The position numbers and the translations under genes were made by a program. Below the pieces are notes generated by a model that searched no databases, was not told the DNA's origin, and worked only from the letters and a program-made list of their open reading frames with translations. This document shows positions 8,580 through 17,688 of a DNA stretch of 64,000 nucleotides, piece after piece. This stretch comes from Ilyomonas sp965219515. GTDB taxonomy: Bacteria; Bacteroidota; Bacteroidia; Chitinophagales; Chitinophagaceae. Numbering within the stretch: position 1 is the stretch's first letter; each line of letters begins with the position of its first letter. Location of the stretch: the NCBI GenBank assembly GCA_965219515.1, contig OZ244776.1, positions 3,968,001 to 4,032,000 of the forward strand, read 5' to 3'.

Positions 8580-10979
8580 ATGTTTCAAAACTATCTTAAA
8601 ATCGCATGGCGCAATATTATAAAGAACCGCTTTTACTCAGCTGTAAATATCATTGGCTTATCAACAGGCATTGCATTCACGTTATTGATTGGCGCTTATG
8701 TTTGGAGTGAGTTACAGGTGAATACGAATTTAAAAAACGCAGACAGGCAATACATTATTCAAAGCAACTGGAAAGACCCGAACGAAGGTTATTTTTTGTC
8801 AACCTTAGGTCCGCTGGCAAAAGCATTGCAGCAAAACTATCCCAATCTCGTTGCCAGTTTTTACAGGTACGATGGTATCACGTCCAATGTTTCAAAAGGA
8901 GATAAAAGCTTTAGGGAAAATGTGCAAATTGGCGATAGTACATTGCTTGGTATGTATGGCTTTACGCTGTTGCACGGCAATGCGAAAACAGCTTTGCATG
9001 ACCCTTTCGCTGTTGTGATAACAATGGATAAAGCAACAAAATATTTTGGTAAAACAGATGTGGTTGGACAAACGATTACTATCGAAAGTTTTTCAGGTTC
9101 AAAACATGATTTTTTAATTACCGGCGTGCTGAATAAATTTTCAAATAATTCTGTTACAAATCTGGTTGATGGTTATGCCGGGGATTTCTATGTTTCAACA
9201 GCTAACCTTGATTTTTTTGGCAGGAATATGAGCTGGCAAAATCCTCACATTGCTAACTACATTGAGTTGCAAAAAGGTGTTTCGCCCAAACAGCTTCAGC
9301 AACCACTTGAACAACTTATAAAACAAAATGCACTACCGCAAATGGCTGCCGATTTAAAGCCCGAACTTGTTCAGCTAAAAGATTTTTATTTAAACGCAAA
9401 CAATGGCTTGATACAAAAAATGCTTTATGTCTTATCAGCCATTGCTTTATTTATCTTATTGATGGCTGTCGTTAATTTCATCAACATGTCTGTAAGCCGT
9501 TCGGCTGCGAGAATGAAGGAAATCGGTGTCAGGAAGGTTTTGGGTGGAATGAAAAAACAATTGATACTGCAGTTCCTTATTGAATCCATCATCATTGTTT
9601 CAGTCGCAATGCTGTTCGCATGTATTATTTATCTGCTTACACAAAATTTATTCAGCAGCATTTTGATTCATCCAATTCCTGCACTTACCGATTTTCGGTT
9701 ATACTTTATTATACTTCCTTTCCTGTTTGTTTTGTTGATAGGTTTTATTGCCGGTATTTATCCCGCTTTTGTGTTATCATCTTTAAAAGCCGTTGATTCA
9801 TTAAAAGGAAAACTTTCTTCTGTAAAAAACAATGTGCTGTTAAGAAAATCGCTTACCACATTTCAGTTTATTATTGCAACGGTTGCCTTTATTGGCGCCA
9901 TTATCATCTCACAGCAAATCAATTTATTTCTGAAGAGTAACCTTGGCTATAATAAAGATTATATTCTTTCCGCGCAACTGCCACGCGACTGGACACGGCA
10001 AGGCGTAGACAAGATGGAAGTGATACGAAACGAATTTGCTGCTATGCGGCAGGTTAGCACTGTGGCGCTTTCTTTTGAAATTCCTGATGGCAACAACAGT
10101 GGCGGTGCATCTGTTTATAAACTAGGAGCAGATTCAACGCAGGCAATTGCTGCACAAGCTTTAACAACCGATGAAAACTACTTAAGCGTTTATAAAATAC
10201 CTATAGAATCTGGTGCTTTCTTTCAAGGTCATGCGCTCGACTCCGGTAAAGTAATTATGAACGAGGCAGCCATACATGCACTTGGCTTTAAGAATATACA
10301 AGATGCAATCGGGCAACAGTTAAGAATTCCAAATGACCCAACTGTTTTTACAATAAAAGGTATTACCAATGATTTTCATTTTGGAACTATGCAGCAAAGG
10401 GTTGCACCGATTATATTTTTTAATGTGCAGTTTGCAACTATCTATCGCTTCCTATCCTTCAAACTTAACCCCGGAAACATTGCTGCGAATGTTGATGCTA
10501 TACAAAAGAAATGGAATGCTTTAATGCCAGGCGCACCGTTCGAATATAAGTTTATGGATGACACATTGATGAATTTATATAAATCGGAAATACAGCTTAA
10601 AAAAGCATCTTATACTGCAACTATTCTTGCATTAATAATTGCATTGCTGGGCGTTGTTGGATTGATTTCATTGAGCATTCAAAAACGCACCAAAGAAATA
10701 GGCATACGAAAAGTGCTGGGCTCTTCTGTTGCTGGTATCATAACATTATTTATAAAAGAATTTTTATGGGTGATTGTAGTCGGTGGATTGATTGCATGTC
10801 CGCTTGCATACATTATTATGCACAATTGGCTTCAAGGTTATGCTTACAGAATTGATATAACAGCACAGCCATTTGTCATTTCAATTATGTGTTTGGGATT
10901 GATAACGGCATTGCTGATTTGCGTTCAAACAATTAAAGCCGCCATAGCCAACCCGGTGAAGAGTTTGCGAACTGAATAA
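8580..10979 (+). CDS. ABC transporter permease, MacB/FtsX type (array member 3)
   Basis: Third tandem paralogue, 799 residues. It starts MFQNYLKIAWRNIIKNRFYS, matching the N-terminal signature of the other members. The FtsX motifs are RMKEIGVRKVLGGM near 310 and RTKEIGIRKVLGSS near 702, and the C-terminus is NPVKSLRTE. The gap from member 2 is 184 bases and filled by a triple-hairpin repeat, so this gene may start a separate transcript or be attenuated. The N-terminal periplasmic domain is notably different from members 1 and 2. No ATPase partner is adjacent. Confidence 0.92.
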   Translation: MFQNYLKIAWRNIIKNRFYSAVNIIGLSTGIAFTLLIGAYVWSELQVNTNLKNADRQYIIQSNWKDPNEGYFLSTLGPLAKALQQNYPNLVASFYRYDGITSNVSKGDKSFRENVQIGDSTLLGMYGFTLLHGNAKTALHDPFAVVITMDKATKYFGKTDVVGQTITIESFSGSKHDFLITGVLNKFSNNSVTNLVDGYAGDFYVSTANLDFFGRNMSWQNPHIANYIELQKGVSPKQLQQPLEQLIKQNALPQMAADLKPELVQLKDFYLNANNGLIQKMLYVLSAIALFILLMAVVNFINMSVSRSAARMKEIGVRKVLGGMKKQLILQFLIESIIIVSVAMLFACIIYLLTQNLFSSILIHPIPALTDFRLYFIILPFLFVLLIGFIAGIYPAFVLSSLKAVDSLKGKLSSVKNNVLLRKSLTTFQFIIATVAFIGAIIISQQINLFLKSNLGYNKDYILSAQLPRDWTRQGVDKMEVIRNEFAAMRQVSTVALSFEIPDGNNSGGASVYKLGADSTQAIAAQALTTDENYLSVYKIPIESGAFFQGHALDSGKVIMNEAAIHALGFKNIQDAIGQQLRIPNDPTVFTIKGITNDFHFGTMQQRVAPIIFFNVQFATIYRFLSFKLNPGNIAANVDAIQKKWNALMPGAPFEYKFMDDTLMNLYKSEIQLKKASYTATILALIIALLGVVGLISLSIQKRTKEIGIRKVLGSSVAGIITLFIKEFLWVIVVGGLIACPLAYIIMHNWLQGYAYRIDITAQPFVISIMCLGLITALLICVQTIKAAIANPVKSLRTE

Positions 10980-11008
10980 CTTATGATAACACTTATATAA
11001 TTTAGATT

Positions 11009-13399
11009 ATGCTGATAAAATATGTAAAATCTTCCTGGCTTTATCTGCGAAACAACAGAGTTTTTACAACGATCAATCTGGTCGGATTAACAGTGAGCTT
11101 AACGGTATGTTTTTTTATTTTCCTATATGTAAATTTTGAATGGCACTATGATGCTTTCAACGTTAACAGAAATCATATTTACCGGTTGGTAACTGATGTT
11201 AAAACAGCAGGCAGCATCAATTATGAAAGCGCTTCTGCACCAATGGGGCCTGCTATCAAAGCTTCTTTTCCCGAAGTAAAAGAGGTTGCGCGGTTATTAT
11301 TAGACAATTTGATTCTGCAAAAAGATGAGAAGCTTTTTGCAGATGAAAACATCGCCTATGCCGATTCATCTTTGTTCTCCGTGTTTACGCTGCCGTTGCT
11401 GGAAGGCAATCCCAAAGAGATATTGAATGCACCTTTTCAGATTGTGTTATCGCAAACTTATGCCCGTAAATACTTTGGTAATGATGAAGCCGTTGGTAAA
11501 ACCTTGCTGGTAGATGGTAAGTTTCCTGCCCTAGTAACTGGTGTTATGAAGGATATGCCGTATAACTCTCATTTCAGAACAGATGTGCTGGTTTCAATGT
11601 CAACCTTGCTTACGGTTTTCAGTCCGGGCAGAAGCACCAATTGGAATTCCTTTGGCATGTACACCTACTTACTGCTTAACAACAACAGCAATGTTGCTGC
11701 ATTAACCCAAAAAATTAACCGGCTGGTAAACAGCAACAATGATGATAAGCAGGTAAGCTATTCGCTGTCTCTCGAACGGTTGCGGGACGTGTATCTGCTG
11801 GGTAAGCCACGCGGCTTCCGGGCAGGCTCAGAAGTAAGCGGCAGTATTCAAAACATCTATATTTTTTCTATAATTGCTATACTAATCCTATTTATAGCTG
11901 CCTTTAATTTCATTAATCTTACAACTGCTTTTTCCCTTAAGCGAACTAAAGAAATCGGTGTAAGAAAAGTGTTGGGAGCATCGCGGAAACAACTCGTTCT
12001 TCAGCTTTTGTCCGATGCTGTATTATTGAGTTGCATCGCTTGTTTGGCAACAATTGTTTTATGCTCTTTGCTTCTGCCTCTTTTTAATGAGATCGCCGGA
12101 AAAATAGTGTGCACCAGCGTATTTCAGCAACCGTTATATATTGTTGCTTTGTTTGCGGTAGCAGTCGTTACCGGTATTCTTTCGGGTTGTTATCCTGCTT
12201 TTTATCTTTCTTCGTTCCGTCCGGTAAACACTTTAAAAGGACAGTTTGTGTCCGGTGAAAAAGGGGTACGCTTACGCGAAATTCTGGTAGTGTCTCAGTT
12301 TGTTGCCTCCGTTTTTCTGATTGTATCAACTATCGTTATTTACACGCAGCTTCATTACATGCAGAATGAAGACCTTGGATTTGAGAAACAGCATAATGTA
12401 GTGATTGATTTTCATTTTGATGATAAGATCAGGGTGCCGCGCGAAACGGTAAGACATCAGTTACTGGGAATTAAAGGAGTAACGGATGTGGGCTATTCTT
12501 CCTGTATTCCCGGTAAGGCGAATGTGAAGTTACATACAGGACTTCAAAACAGAGCCGGGCAGATGCAGGAAGACAATTTTGATTTATACTCATTTGACGA
12601 ACACTTTCTAAAACAATATGGCGTGCAGTTGCTGGCCGGCCGAAATGTGTCAGACCTGTCAGCGACCGATTCTGTTGACGCCATGCTGATTAACGAAGCG
12701 GCTGCCAAAAAACTGGGTTATCAAAACCCGGCAGAGGCGGTTGGCAAAAGTTACACGCAGTTTGGCGAAAGCGGAATCATCATCGGCGTTATCAACAACT
12801 TCCATTTTCATTCGTTTGAAGAAACGATACAACCTTTAATCGTCCAGGTAAATCCGTGGCGATACACCTATCTGACCGTAAGCATTGCGCAAACCGATAT
12901 TGCCGCCACGGTTGCTTCCATTGCGAAAAAGTGTAAGAAACTGGCGCCGGCACTTCCCTTCAGCTATTCTTTTTCCGATACCGCATACAATACGCAATAC
13001 TTGGCACAGGAACATTTTGGACAGTTGTTTATTTGCCTGGCATCGGTAGCCATATTTGTATCGTGCCTTGGCTTGTTAGGTTTGTTTGCTTTTACGGTTG
13101 TACAGCGTACAAAAGAAATCGGTATCCGCAAAGTGCTGGGAGCAACGATTGGTTCTGTCATTATCCTGTTGTCCCAAAACTTTTTTAATCTTATTATCCT
13201 TTCGTTTGCTATCGCCATTCCTCTGTCTTACTTATTTATGAATCATTGGCTGCTCAATTTTGCTTACCGTATCAGTATCAGATGGTGGATGTTTGCCGCA
13301 GCCGGTGTTTTGGTTCTTCTCATCGCTTTACTAACCATAGGCTTTAGCGCTATAAGGGTAGCCATGGCAAACCCGGTGAAAAGTTTGCGAAGCGAATAA
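11009..13399 (+). CDS. ABC transporter permease, MacB/FtsX type (array member 4)
   Basis: Fourth tandem paralogue, 796 residues, beginning 29 bases after member 3 and probably co-transcribed with it. Its N-terminus (MLIKYVKSSWLYLRNNRVFT) is the most divergent, but the TM layout, the MacB core and both FtsX motifs (RTKEIGVRKVLGAS near 311, RTKEIGIRKVLGAT near 699) are intact, and it ends NPVKSLRSE. Like the others it must rely on an ATPase encoded elsewhere, if it acts as a transporter. Confidence 0.92.
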   Translation: MLIKYVKSSWLYLRNNRVFTTINLVGLTVSLTVCFFIFLYVNFEWHYDAFNVNRNHIYRLVTDVKTAGSINYESASAPMGPAIKASFPEVKEVARLLLDNLILQKDEKLFADENIAYADSSLFSVFTLPLLEGNPKEILNAPFQIVLSQTYARKYFGNDEAVGKTLLVDGKFPALVTGVMKDMPYNSHFRTDVLVSMSTLLTVFSPGRSTNWNSFGMYTYLLLNNNSNVAALTQKINRLVNSNNDDKQVSYSLSLERLRDVYLLGKPRGFRAGSEVSGSIQNIYIFSIIAILILFIAAFNFINLTTAFSLKRTKEIGVRKVLGASRKQLVLQLLSDAVLLSCIACLATIVLCSLLLPLFNEIAGKIVCTSVFQQPLYIVALFAVAVVTGILSGCYPAFYLSSFRPVNTLKGQFVSGEKGVRLREILVVSQFVASVFLIVSTIVIYTQLHYMQNEDLGFEKQHNVVIDFHFDDKIRVPRETVRHQLLGIKGVTDVGYSSCIPGKANVKLHTGLQNRAGQMQEDNFDLYSFDEHFLKQYGVQLLAGRNVSDLSATDSVDAMLINEAAAKKLGYQNPAEAVGKSYTQFGESGIIIGVINNFHFHSFEETIQPLIVQVNPWRYTYLTVSIAQTDIAATVASIAKKCKKLAPALPFSYSFSDTAYNTQYLAQEHFGQLFICLASVAIFVSCLGLLGLFAFTVVQRTKEIGIRKVLGATIGSVIILLSQNFFNLIILSFAIAIPLSYLFMNHWLLNFAYRISIRWWMFAAAGVLVLLIALLTIGFSAIRVAMANPVKSLRSE

Positions 13400-13863
13400 C
13401 GAGCAACAAAACTATCGTTTCCTTTTAAACCACGAAGGCGCAAAGACACAACGAAATGCAGTGTACGTTGCGCCTTGCTGGTTTATCAATCACTGCTTTA
13501 CACAATTTTAAAGCGATTGTATATGCTGGTTCAGATAATGCGATCCGGATAATGAAAACGACCTGACTTATGTTATCGAAATGCAATGTCAGCTTCGCTT
13601 TTTATATCGCAATATCATAATATCAGATTTCTTCCATATCCAATGGGTATAACATTCACTACCGCACAAAAAGTGTTCACTATCGAACACCTTTTTTATA
13701 AGTCTTCTTTCAAACGCAATGCTGGTAAGGCTTTCAGCATTGGCATAGCTGTTGGCATTTTATTTAACGAACAGGCAAACTTCAAAATTTTCGGTTTTGA
13801 AAAAGCGGCTTGTAACATTTTATAAACAACATCGTTCAACAATTTCTAACACAAACAATTATT
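13400..13863. other. Intergenic region with inverted repeat after the permease array
   Basis: The only structure I see is an imperfect inverted repeat, aaaccacgaaggcgcaa (13427-13443) with ttgcgccttgctggttt (13468-13484), which could act as a terminator-like hairpin or be another dispersed repeat. An open frame at 13586-13825 has no recognisable features and is not called. The rest shows nothing. Confidence 0.5.
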
Positions 13864-14889
13864 ATGAAAACGTACCTTCTTCTTATTCTGATTGCGGCAC
13901 AAAGCATTCACGCCATCGCTCAGAAAAATGATGAGCAGCCTTATATGACCAAATCGTTATCCGATGCTGCCATAAAAAAAATAGATGCGCAAACATCGGG
14001 TGGTAATATTTCTGTTGCCGGTGTTGGCAGCGATGCCCGAATCGAAGTTTATATCCGCACCAACAATGGCAACATCGCTTCAAAAGAAGAGATTGCAGAA
14101 AGACTAAAAAACTACGAGCTTACCATTGATGCAGCCGGAAACAAGCTCACTGCAATTGCCAGAAACAAGGAACGCAAATGGGATTGGAAAAAAGCCCTGA
14201 GCATTTCATTTAAAATTTATGTTCCGAAAAATGTATCTACCGATCTGCACACTTCAGGCGGCAATATAAAGCTGACCGATCTGGAAGGCGATCAAAAATT
14301 CAGAACCAGCGGCGGCAACCTGGTAATGGACAATCTGGGCGGAGATATAGACGGAAAAACGAGCGGCGGTAACATTGTGCTCAGTCATTCGCACGATAAC
14401 ATCAATCTGGAAACCAGCGGCGGCAATATAGAAGCGTCTGACTGCAATGGAACAATAAGCATATCCACATCGGGCGGCAATGTGCGGCTCGCCAATTTAA
14501 AAGGCAATATCAAAACCGGCACCAGCGGCGGCAACATTAAAGGCGATACGGTTGAAGGCGCGTTATCGGCGCATACAAGCGGCGGCAACGTAAACTTAGA
14601 TGCGCTTTCCTGCACGCTGGACGCATCAACCAGCGGCGGCAGCATGAATGTAGAGATTGTGAAGTTAGGCGATTATGTTCGCGTCAGCAATTCGGGCGGC
14701 AGCATTGATTTGCAATTGCCGAAAGACAAAGGCATGGATTTGCACGTGGAAGGTGATAAAATTAAAACCGGCACGCTTTACAATTTCAGCGGCAACACCG
14801 AAGACGACAGGATAGATGGCAAGCTGAATGGCGGCGGCACTTCGGTAATTGTAAAAACAAGCGGCAGGGTAAATTTGTCCATGCAATAG
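13864..14889 (+). CDS. DUF4097-type beta-strand repeat protein, exported
   Basis: An exported 341-residue protein with a signal peptide (MKTYLLLILIAAQSIHAIAQ, cleavage probably after AQ). The mature part is built from about ten short repeats with the core TSGGN (variants TSGGS, NSGGS), spaced roughly 16-18 residues apart from residue 43 to about 285. This is the hallmark of DUF4097/DUF4098-type adhesin-like beta-solenoid proteins, where each repeat forms one turn of a right-handed coil. Function is unknown; relatives are often envelope proteins encoded near regulators. It stands alone, with a strong terminator immediately after it. No catalytic motif is visible. Confidence 0.88.
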   Translation: MKTYLLLILIAAQSIHAIAQKNDEQPYMTKSLSDAAIKKIDAQTSGGNISVAGVGSDARIEVYIRTNNGNIASKEEIAERLKNYELTIDAAGNKLTAIARNKERKWDWKKALSISFKIYVPKNVSTDLHTSGGNIKLTDLEGDQKFRTSGGNLVMDNLGGDIDGKTSGGNIVLSHSHDNINLETSGGNIEASDCNGTISISTSGGNVRLANLKGNIKTGTSGGNIKGDTVEGALSAHTSGGNVNLDALSCTLDASTSGGSMNVEIVKLGDYVRVSNSGGSIDLQLPKDKGMDLHVEGDKIKTGTLYNFSGNTEDDRIDGKLNGGGTSVIVKTSGRVNLSMQ

Positions 14890-14903
14890 AAAACATCGTT
14901 TTA

Positions 14904-14944
14904 TACAAAGCCTGTTCTGTCTGCCTGACAGAACAGGCTTTGTA
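14904..14944 (+). terminator. Intrinsic terminator after the DUF4097 gene
   Basis: A perfect 18-bp stem (14904-14921 with 14927-14944) closes a 5-base loop and is followed by a T-rich stretch. It lies 15 bases after the stop and immediately before the methyltransferase gene. Confidence 0.9.
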
Positions 14945-14975
14945 TTTGTTTTATTTTGTTGGCGAAAACAACAGG

Positions 14976-15602
14976 ATGAAACGTAGTTACGATTTGGTTG
15001 CCGGAATGTATGACAATCTTGCAAAATTATTTATCGGTCAGTCTTTGCGTAAGGCACAGATTCATTGTTTACATTTTATTCCGTCAACTGCAACGGTATT
15101 GATTGCCGGCGGCGGCACCGGCTGGATTTTAGAAGAAATCGCACAGATTCATCAGAAGGGTTTACGCATAGATTATGTTGATATTTCGGAAAAAATGATT
15201 TCCCTGGCGCAACAAAGAAATTACGGCGACAACGAAGTGAATTTTATTCATCAATCTATCATTCATCTTGTAAACAACACAGAATACAACGTTATCATCA
15301 CACCTTTTTTCTTCGATAATTTTACAGAAGAAACAACGCGAAGCGTATTTGCGCTTCTTCATCAAAAACTAAAACCAAACGGCACCTGGCTTTACACCGA
15401 TTTTCAGATAATAAATAAATCTTCTCATTGGCAAAAAACGGCTCTGTTTGTTATGTATTCATTCTTTCGCATCGTCTGCCGAATAGAAGCCAAAAAACTT
15501 CCTGATGTAGCTTCTCAGTTTGCTTCGCATCAATATCAGCTTACAGAAAGCAAAACGTTTCTACGTCAGTTTATCATTACATCTGCTTATAAAAAGTTAT
15601 AG
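14976..15602 (+). CDS. Class I SAM-dependent methyltransferase
   Basis: A probable small-molecule methyltransferase of 208 residues. The start at 14976 (MKRSYDLVAGMYDNLAKL) is preferred over 14940, which would put the N-terminus inside the upstream terminator. Motif I is VLIAGGGTGW (about residues 43-52), followed by the acidic loop DYVDISEKMI that binds the ribose of SAM, and a motif IV-like TPFFFDNF. The family (Methyltransf_25-like) cannot be assigned a substrate. The gene is monocistronic, with the KTSC gene 64 bases downstream. Confidence 0.85.
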   Translation: MKRSYDLVAGMYDNLAKLFIGQSLRKAQIHCLHFIPSTATVLIAGGGTGWILEEIAQIHQKGLRIDYVDISEKMISLAQQRNYGDNEVNFIHQSIIHLVNNTEYNVIITPFFFDNFTEETTRSVFALLHQKLKPNGTWLYTDFQIINKSSHWQKTALFVMYSFFRIVCRIEAKKLPDVASQFASHQYQLTESKTFLRQFIITSAYKKL

Positions 15603-15666
15603 ATGTGTGCCGATAGACTGTTGCCGCCGGCTAATGTTTTAGCTTCGCCATTGTAAAAAATAACCT

Positions 15667-15897
15667 ATGGTAAGAACCGGAGTAACTTCCAGCACCATCA
15701 TATCGGTAGGCTATGAAGCGGCTACCTCAATATTAGAACTGGAATTGTTTTCCGGAGAAATAATTCAATATTTCAATGTGCCGCTCAGCGTGTATATCGC
15801 ATTTATGAATGCAGGTTCTAAAGGCGATTATTATCAGCACAATATTAAATCTGTTTTTGAAGGCAAGCAGGTAACGGAAGTCATTAAAAATGAATAA
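15667..15897 (+). CDS. KTSC domain protein
   Basis: A 76-residue protein made of a single KTSC domain (PF13619). It has the expected pattern of a TSSTI-type start, the strand ILELELFSGEIIQYFNVP and the ending GSKGDYYQHNIKSVF. KTSC domains occur alone or fused to lysyl-tRNA synthetase-like and phage proteins; their biochemical role is unknown. The canonical Lys-Thr-Ser-Cys is not present exactly, reading GVTSSTI here. It has no signal peptide and is probably cytoplasmic. Confidence 0.85.
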   Translation: MVRTGVTSSTIISVGYEAATSILELELFSGEIIQYFNVPLSVYIAFMNAGSKGDYYQHNIKSVFEGKQVTEVIKNE

Positions 15898-16011
15898 ATT
15901 TATTTTATCAGTTTATCATTATCAATCTTCCCTTGTCCGTGTGATGTTACCATTCATGTAAAACAAATACCGGTTTGCGTTGGCAACGCTTTTTTGCCAT
16001 AAGTTTGATGT

Positions 16012-17271
16012 ATGCTCAGAGTTGTTAGTATTGTTTGGAACAGCTTTAAAATGTCGGTGCAGGAACTGACAAACAACAAGCTGCGCAGCGCGTTATCGTT
16101 GCTTGGCGTTGCCTTCGGCATCTTTTGCATCATTGGCGTGCTGGCTGCGGTTGACAGTATGGAACGCAAGCTGCAAAGCGATGTGCAGGCATTTGGCTCG
16201 AATACCATTTATGTAGATAAGTGGGAATACAGCGGTGGATCGGATTATCCCTGGTGGAAGTTTGTGAGCCGCCCGATAATGAAGTATGATGAAATGGAGT
16301 TTATAAAGCAGCGAAGCTCGCTGGCTGCCAATGCCGCATTTTTCGATCAGTCGGCAACGGTTAGCTTGTCTTATGGCAGCAGCCAGCTTAGCAATGTGAA
16401 TGTATATGCCGTATCGGATGATTTCAACAAAATTCAGTCGTTTAACATTCAGTACGGCAGATACATCAATGCAAACGAATTTCAGCGCGGCAATCCGGTC
16501 GTTATTTTGGGTTATAAAAATGCGGAACTGCTGTTTGGAAAAGCCGAGAAGGCGGCGGGGCAATTTGTTTCGATGAACGGCAGGCACGTGCAGGTGATTG
16601 GCATCATTGAAAAACAAGGCTCTTCGCTGTTGGGCGGATTTGATTATGACCAGTGCATGATTATAAGTTATCGTTATTTCGCCAGCATCTGGGATGTAAA
16701 CAATCCTGACGTTCGGCAACCTTCCATTTTGGTAAACAGCAAGCCGGATGTGCCCACGGCTGCGCTGGTAGATGAGCTGCGCGGCATCATGCGGCAGGTA
16801 CGCAAACTAAGCCCGACCACCGAAGACAATTTTTCATTAAACGACGTAAGCTTATTCAGCAATCAAATCAGTTCTTTTTTCGGCTCGGTAGATGTAGGCG
16901 GATGGGCGATTGCGGGCTTATCATTAATAGTAGGCGCTTTTGGCGTTGCCAACATTATGTTTGTTACCGTGCGCGAACGAACCAGCCAGATTGGTCTTAA
17001 AAAAGCCATCGGCGCCAGAAGCATTACCATTCTTACCGAATTTTTGTTAGAGAGCGCTTTTCTTTGCATACTGGGCGGTTTGTTTGGTCTTTTGCTTGTA
17101 TATCTGTTATCGCTGGCGCTGAGCACAGTGCTTCCGTTTCCCATTGTGATTGCGCCGCATATCATTGTGCTGGCATTCAGCATCTGCGTGGTATTGGGCA
17201 TTGTTTCCGGCATCATCCCTGCCCGCATTGCGGCAAAAATGAACCCGGTAGAAGCCATCAGAAGCAAGTAG
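16012..17271 (+). CDS. ABC transporter permease, MacB-like, single FtsX domain
   Basis: A 419-residue inner-membrane permease of classical MacB/LolC architecture: TM1 (SLLGVAFGIFCIIGVLAAV, about 29-47), a MacB periplasmic core to about 280, then three TM helices of one FtsX domain with the coupling motif RTSQIGLKKAIGARS (about 325) and the C-terminal NPVEAIRSK. It is half the length of the four permeases at 3.5-13.4 kb and belongs to a different subfamily. It would normally pair with an ATPase and a membrane-fusion protein; neither is encoded here. Substrate unknown. Confidence 0.9.
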   Translation: MLRVVSIVWNSFKMSVQELTNNKLRSALSLLGVAFGIFCIIGVLAAVDSMERKLQSDVQAFGSNTIYVDKWEYSGGSDYPWWKFVSRPIMKYDEMEFIKQRSSLAANAAFFDQSATVSLSYGSSQLSNVNVYAVSDDFNKIQSFNIQYGRYINANEFQRGNPVVILGYKNAELLFGKAEKAAGQFVSMNGRHVQVIGIIEKQGSSLLGGFDYDQCMIISYRYFASIWDVNNPDVRQPSILVNSKPDVPTAALVDELRGIMRQVRKLSPTTEDNFSLNDVSLFSNQISSFFGSVDVGGWAIAGLSLIVGAFGVANIMFVTVRERTSQIGLKKAIGARSITILTEFLLESAFLCILGGLFGLLLVYLLSLALSTVLPFPIVIAPHIIVLAFSICVVLGIVSGIIPARIAAKMNPVEAIRSK

Positions 17272-17300
17272 CTATAAGCTGTCAGCTATCAGGCGTCAGA
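17270..17300. repeat. AGCTATCAGCTGTCAGC-type repeat, copy 1
   Basis: The sequence agctataagctgtcagc followed by tatcaggcgtcag begins on the last base pair of the permease stop codon. It shares the alternating 'gctgtcagctatcag' theme with copies at 17587-17618, 51875-51906 and 60528-60557. Confidence 0.6.
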
Positions 17301-17363
17301 TTATATTTAGTGACTATTCGCATGTAATAACCTTGTTGATACAGCAGGTAGCTAAGCCGTCAC

Positions 17364-17461
17364 TGCGAGGCACGAAGCAGTCTGTGCTTATACACTGAGA
17401 GTGAGTTACGTTTTTATAAGCAGTTTTACACTAAAATCTACAGGCTGCTTCGTGCCTCGCA
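17364..17461. repeat. Dispersed inverted repeat, 'CGTCATTGCG' family, copy 2
   Basis: The arms tgcgaggcacgaagcag (17364-17380) and ctgcttcgtgcctcgca (17445-17461) are a perfect 17-bp inverted repeat around a 64-base spacer. The outer flanks resemble copy 1 at 1186-1294. The 417-base region between the permease and pyrH (17272-17688) holds this element and two AGCT-type repeats but no gene. Confidence 0.85.
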
Positions 17462-17586
17462 ATAGCGATACCATTACCACGCAGGTTGCTACAAGCGGAT
17501 AATCATTTTTTGTTTTTATAAATCACAATTATTTGGTGCTGTTCATTATGACTCCGCTGCTAAAAGCTCGCAACTCATACTCATGG

Positions 17587-17618
17587 CTCAAAGCTGATAG
17601 CTGACGGCTGATAGCTTT
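17587..17618. repeat. AGCTATCAGCTGTCAGC-type repeat, copy 2
   Basis: The sequence aagctgatagctgac followed by ggctgatagcttt lies about 70 bases upstream of pyrH. Within it, aaagctgatagc is repeated in both orientations, so it can fold back on itself. Confidence 0.6.
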
Positions 17619-17688
17619 GTTAATCTATTTTCCCTTTGGCACTCCGCCAAAAAATCAGTCTCTTTGCACGCGAAAACTAAAACAATAC

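Noticed and set aside
13586..13825. 79-codon frame after the permease array
   Set aside because: No recognisable domain, start signal or partner; composition is like random AT-rich sequence.
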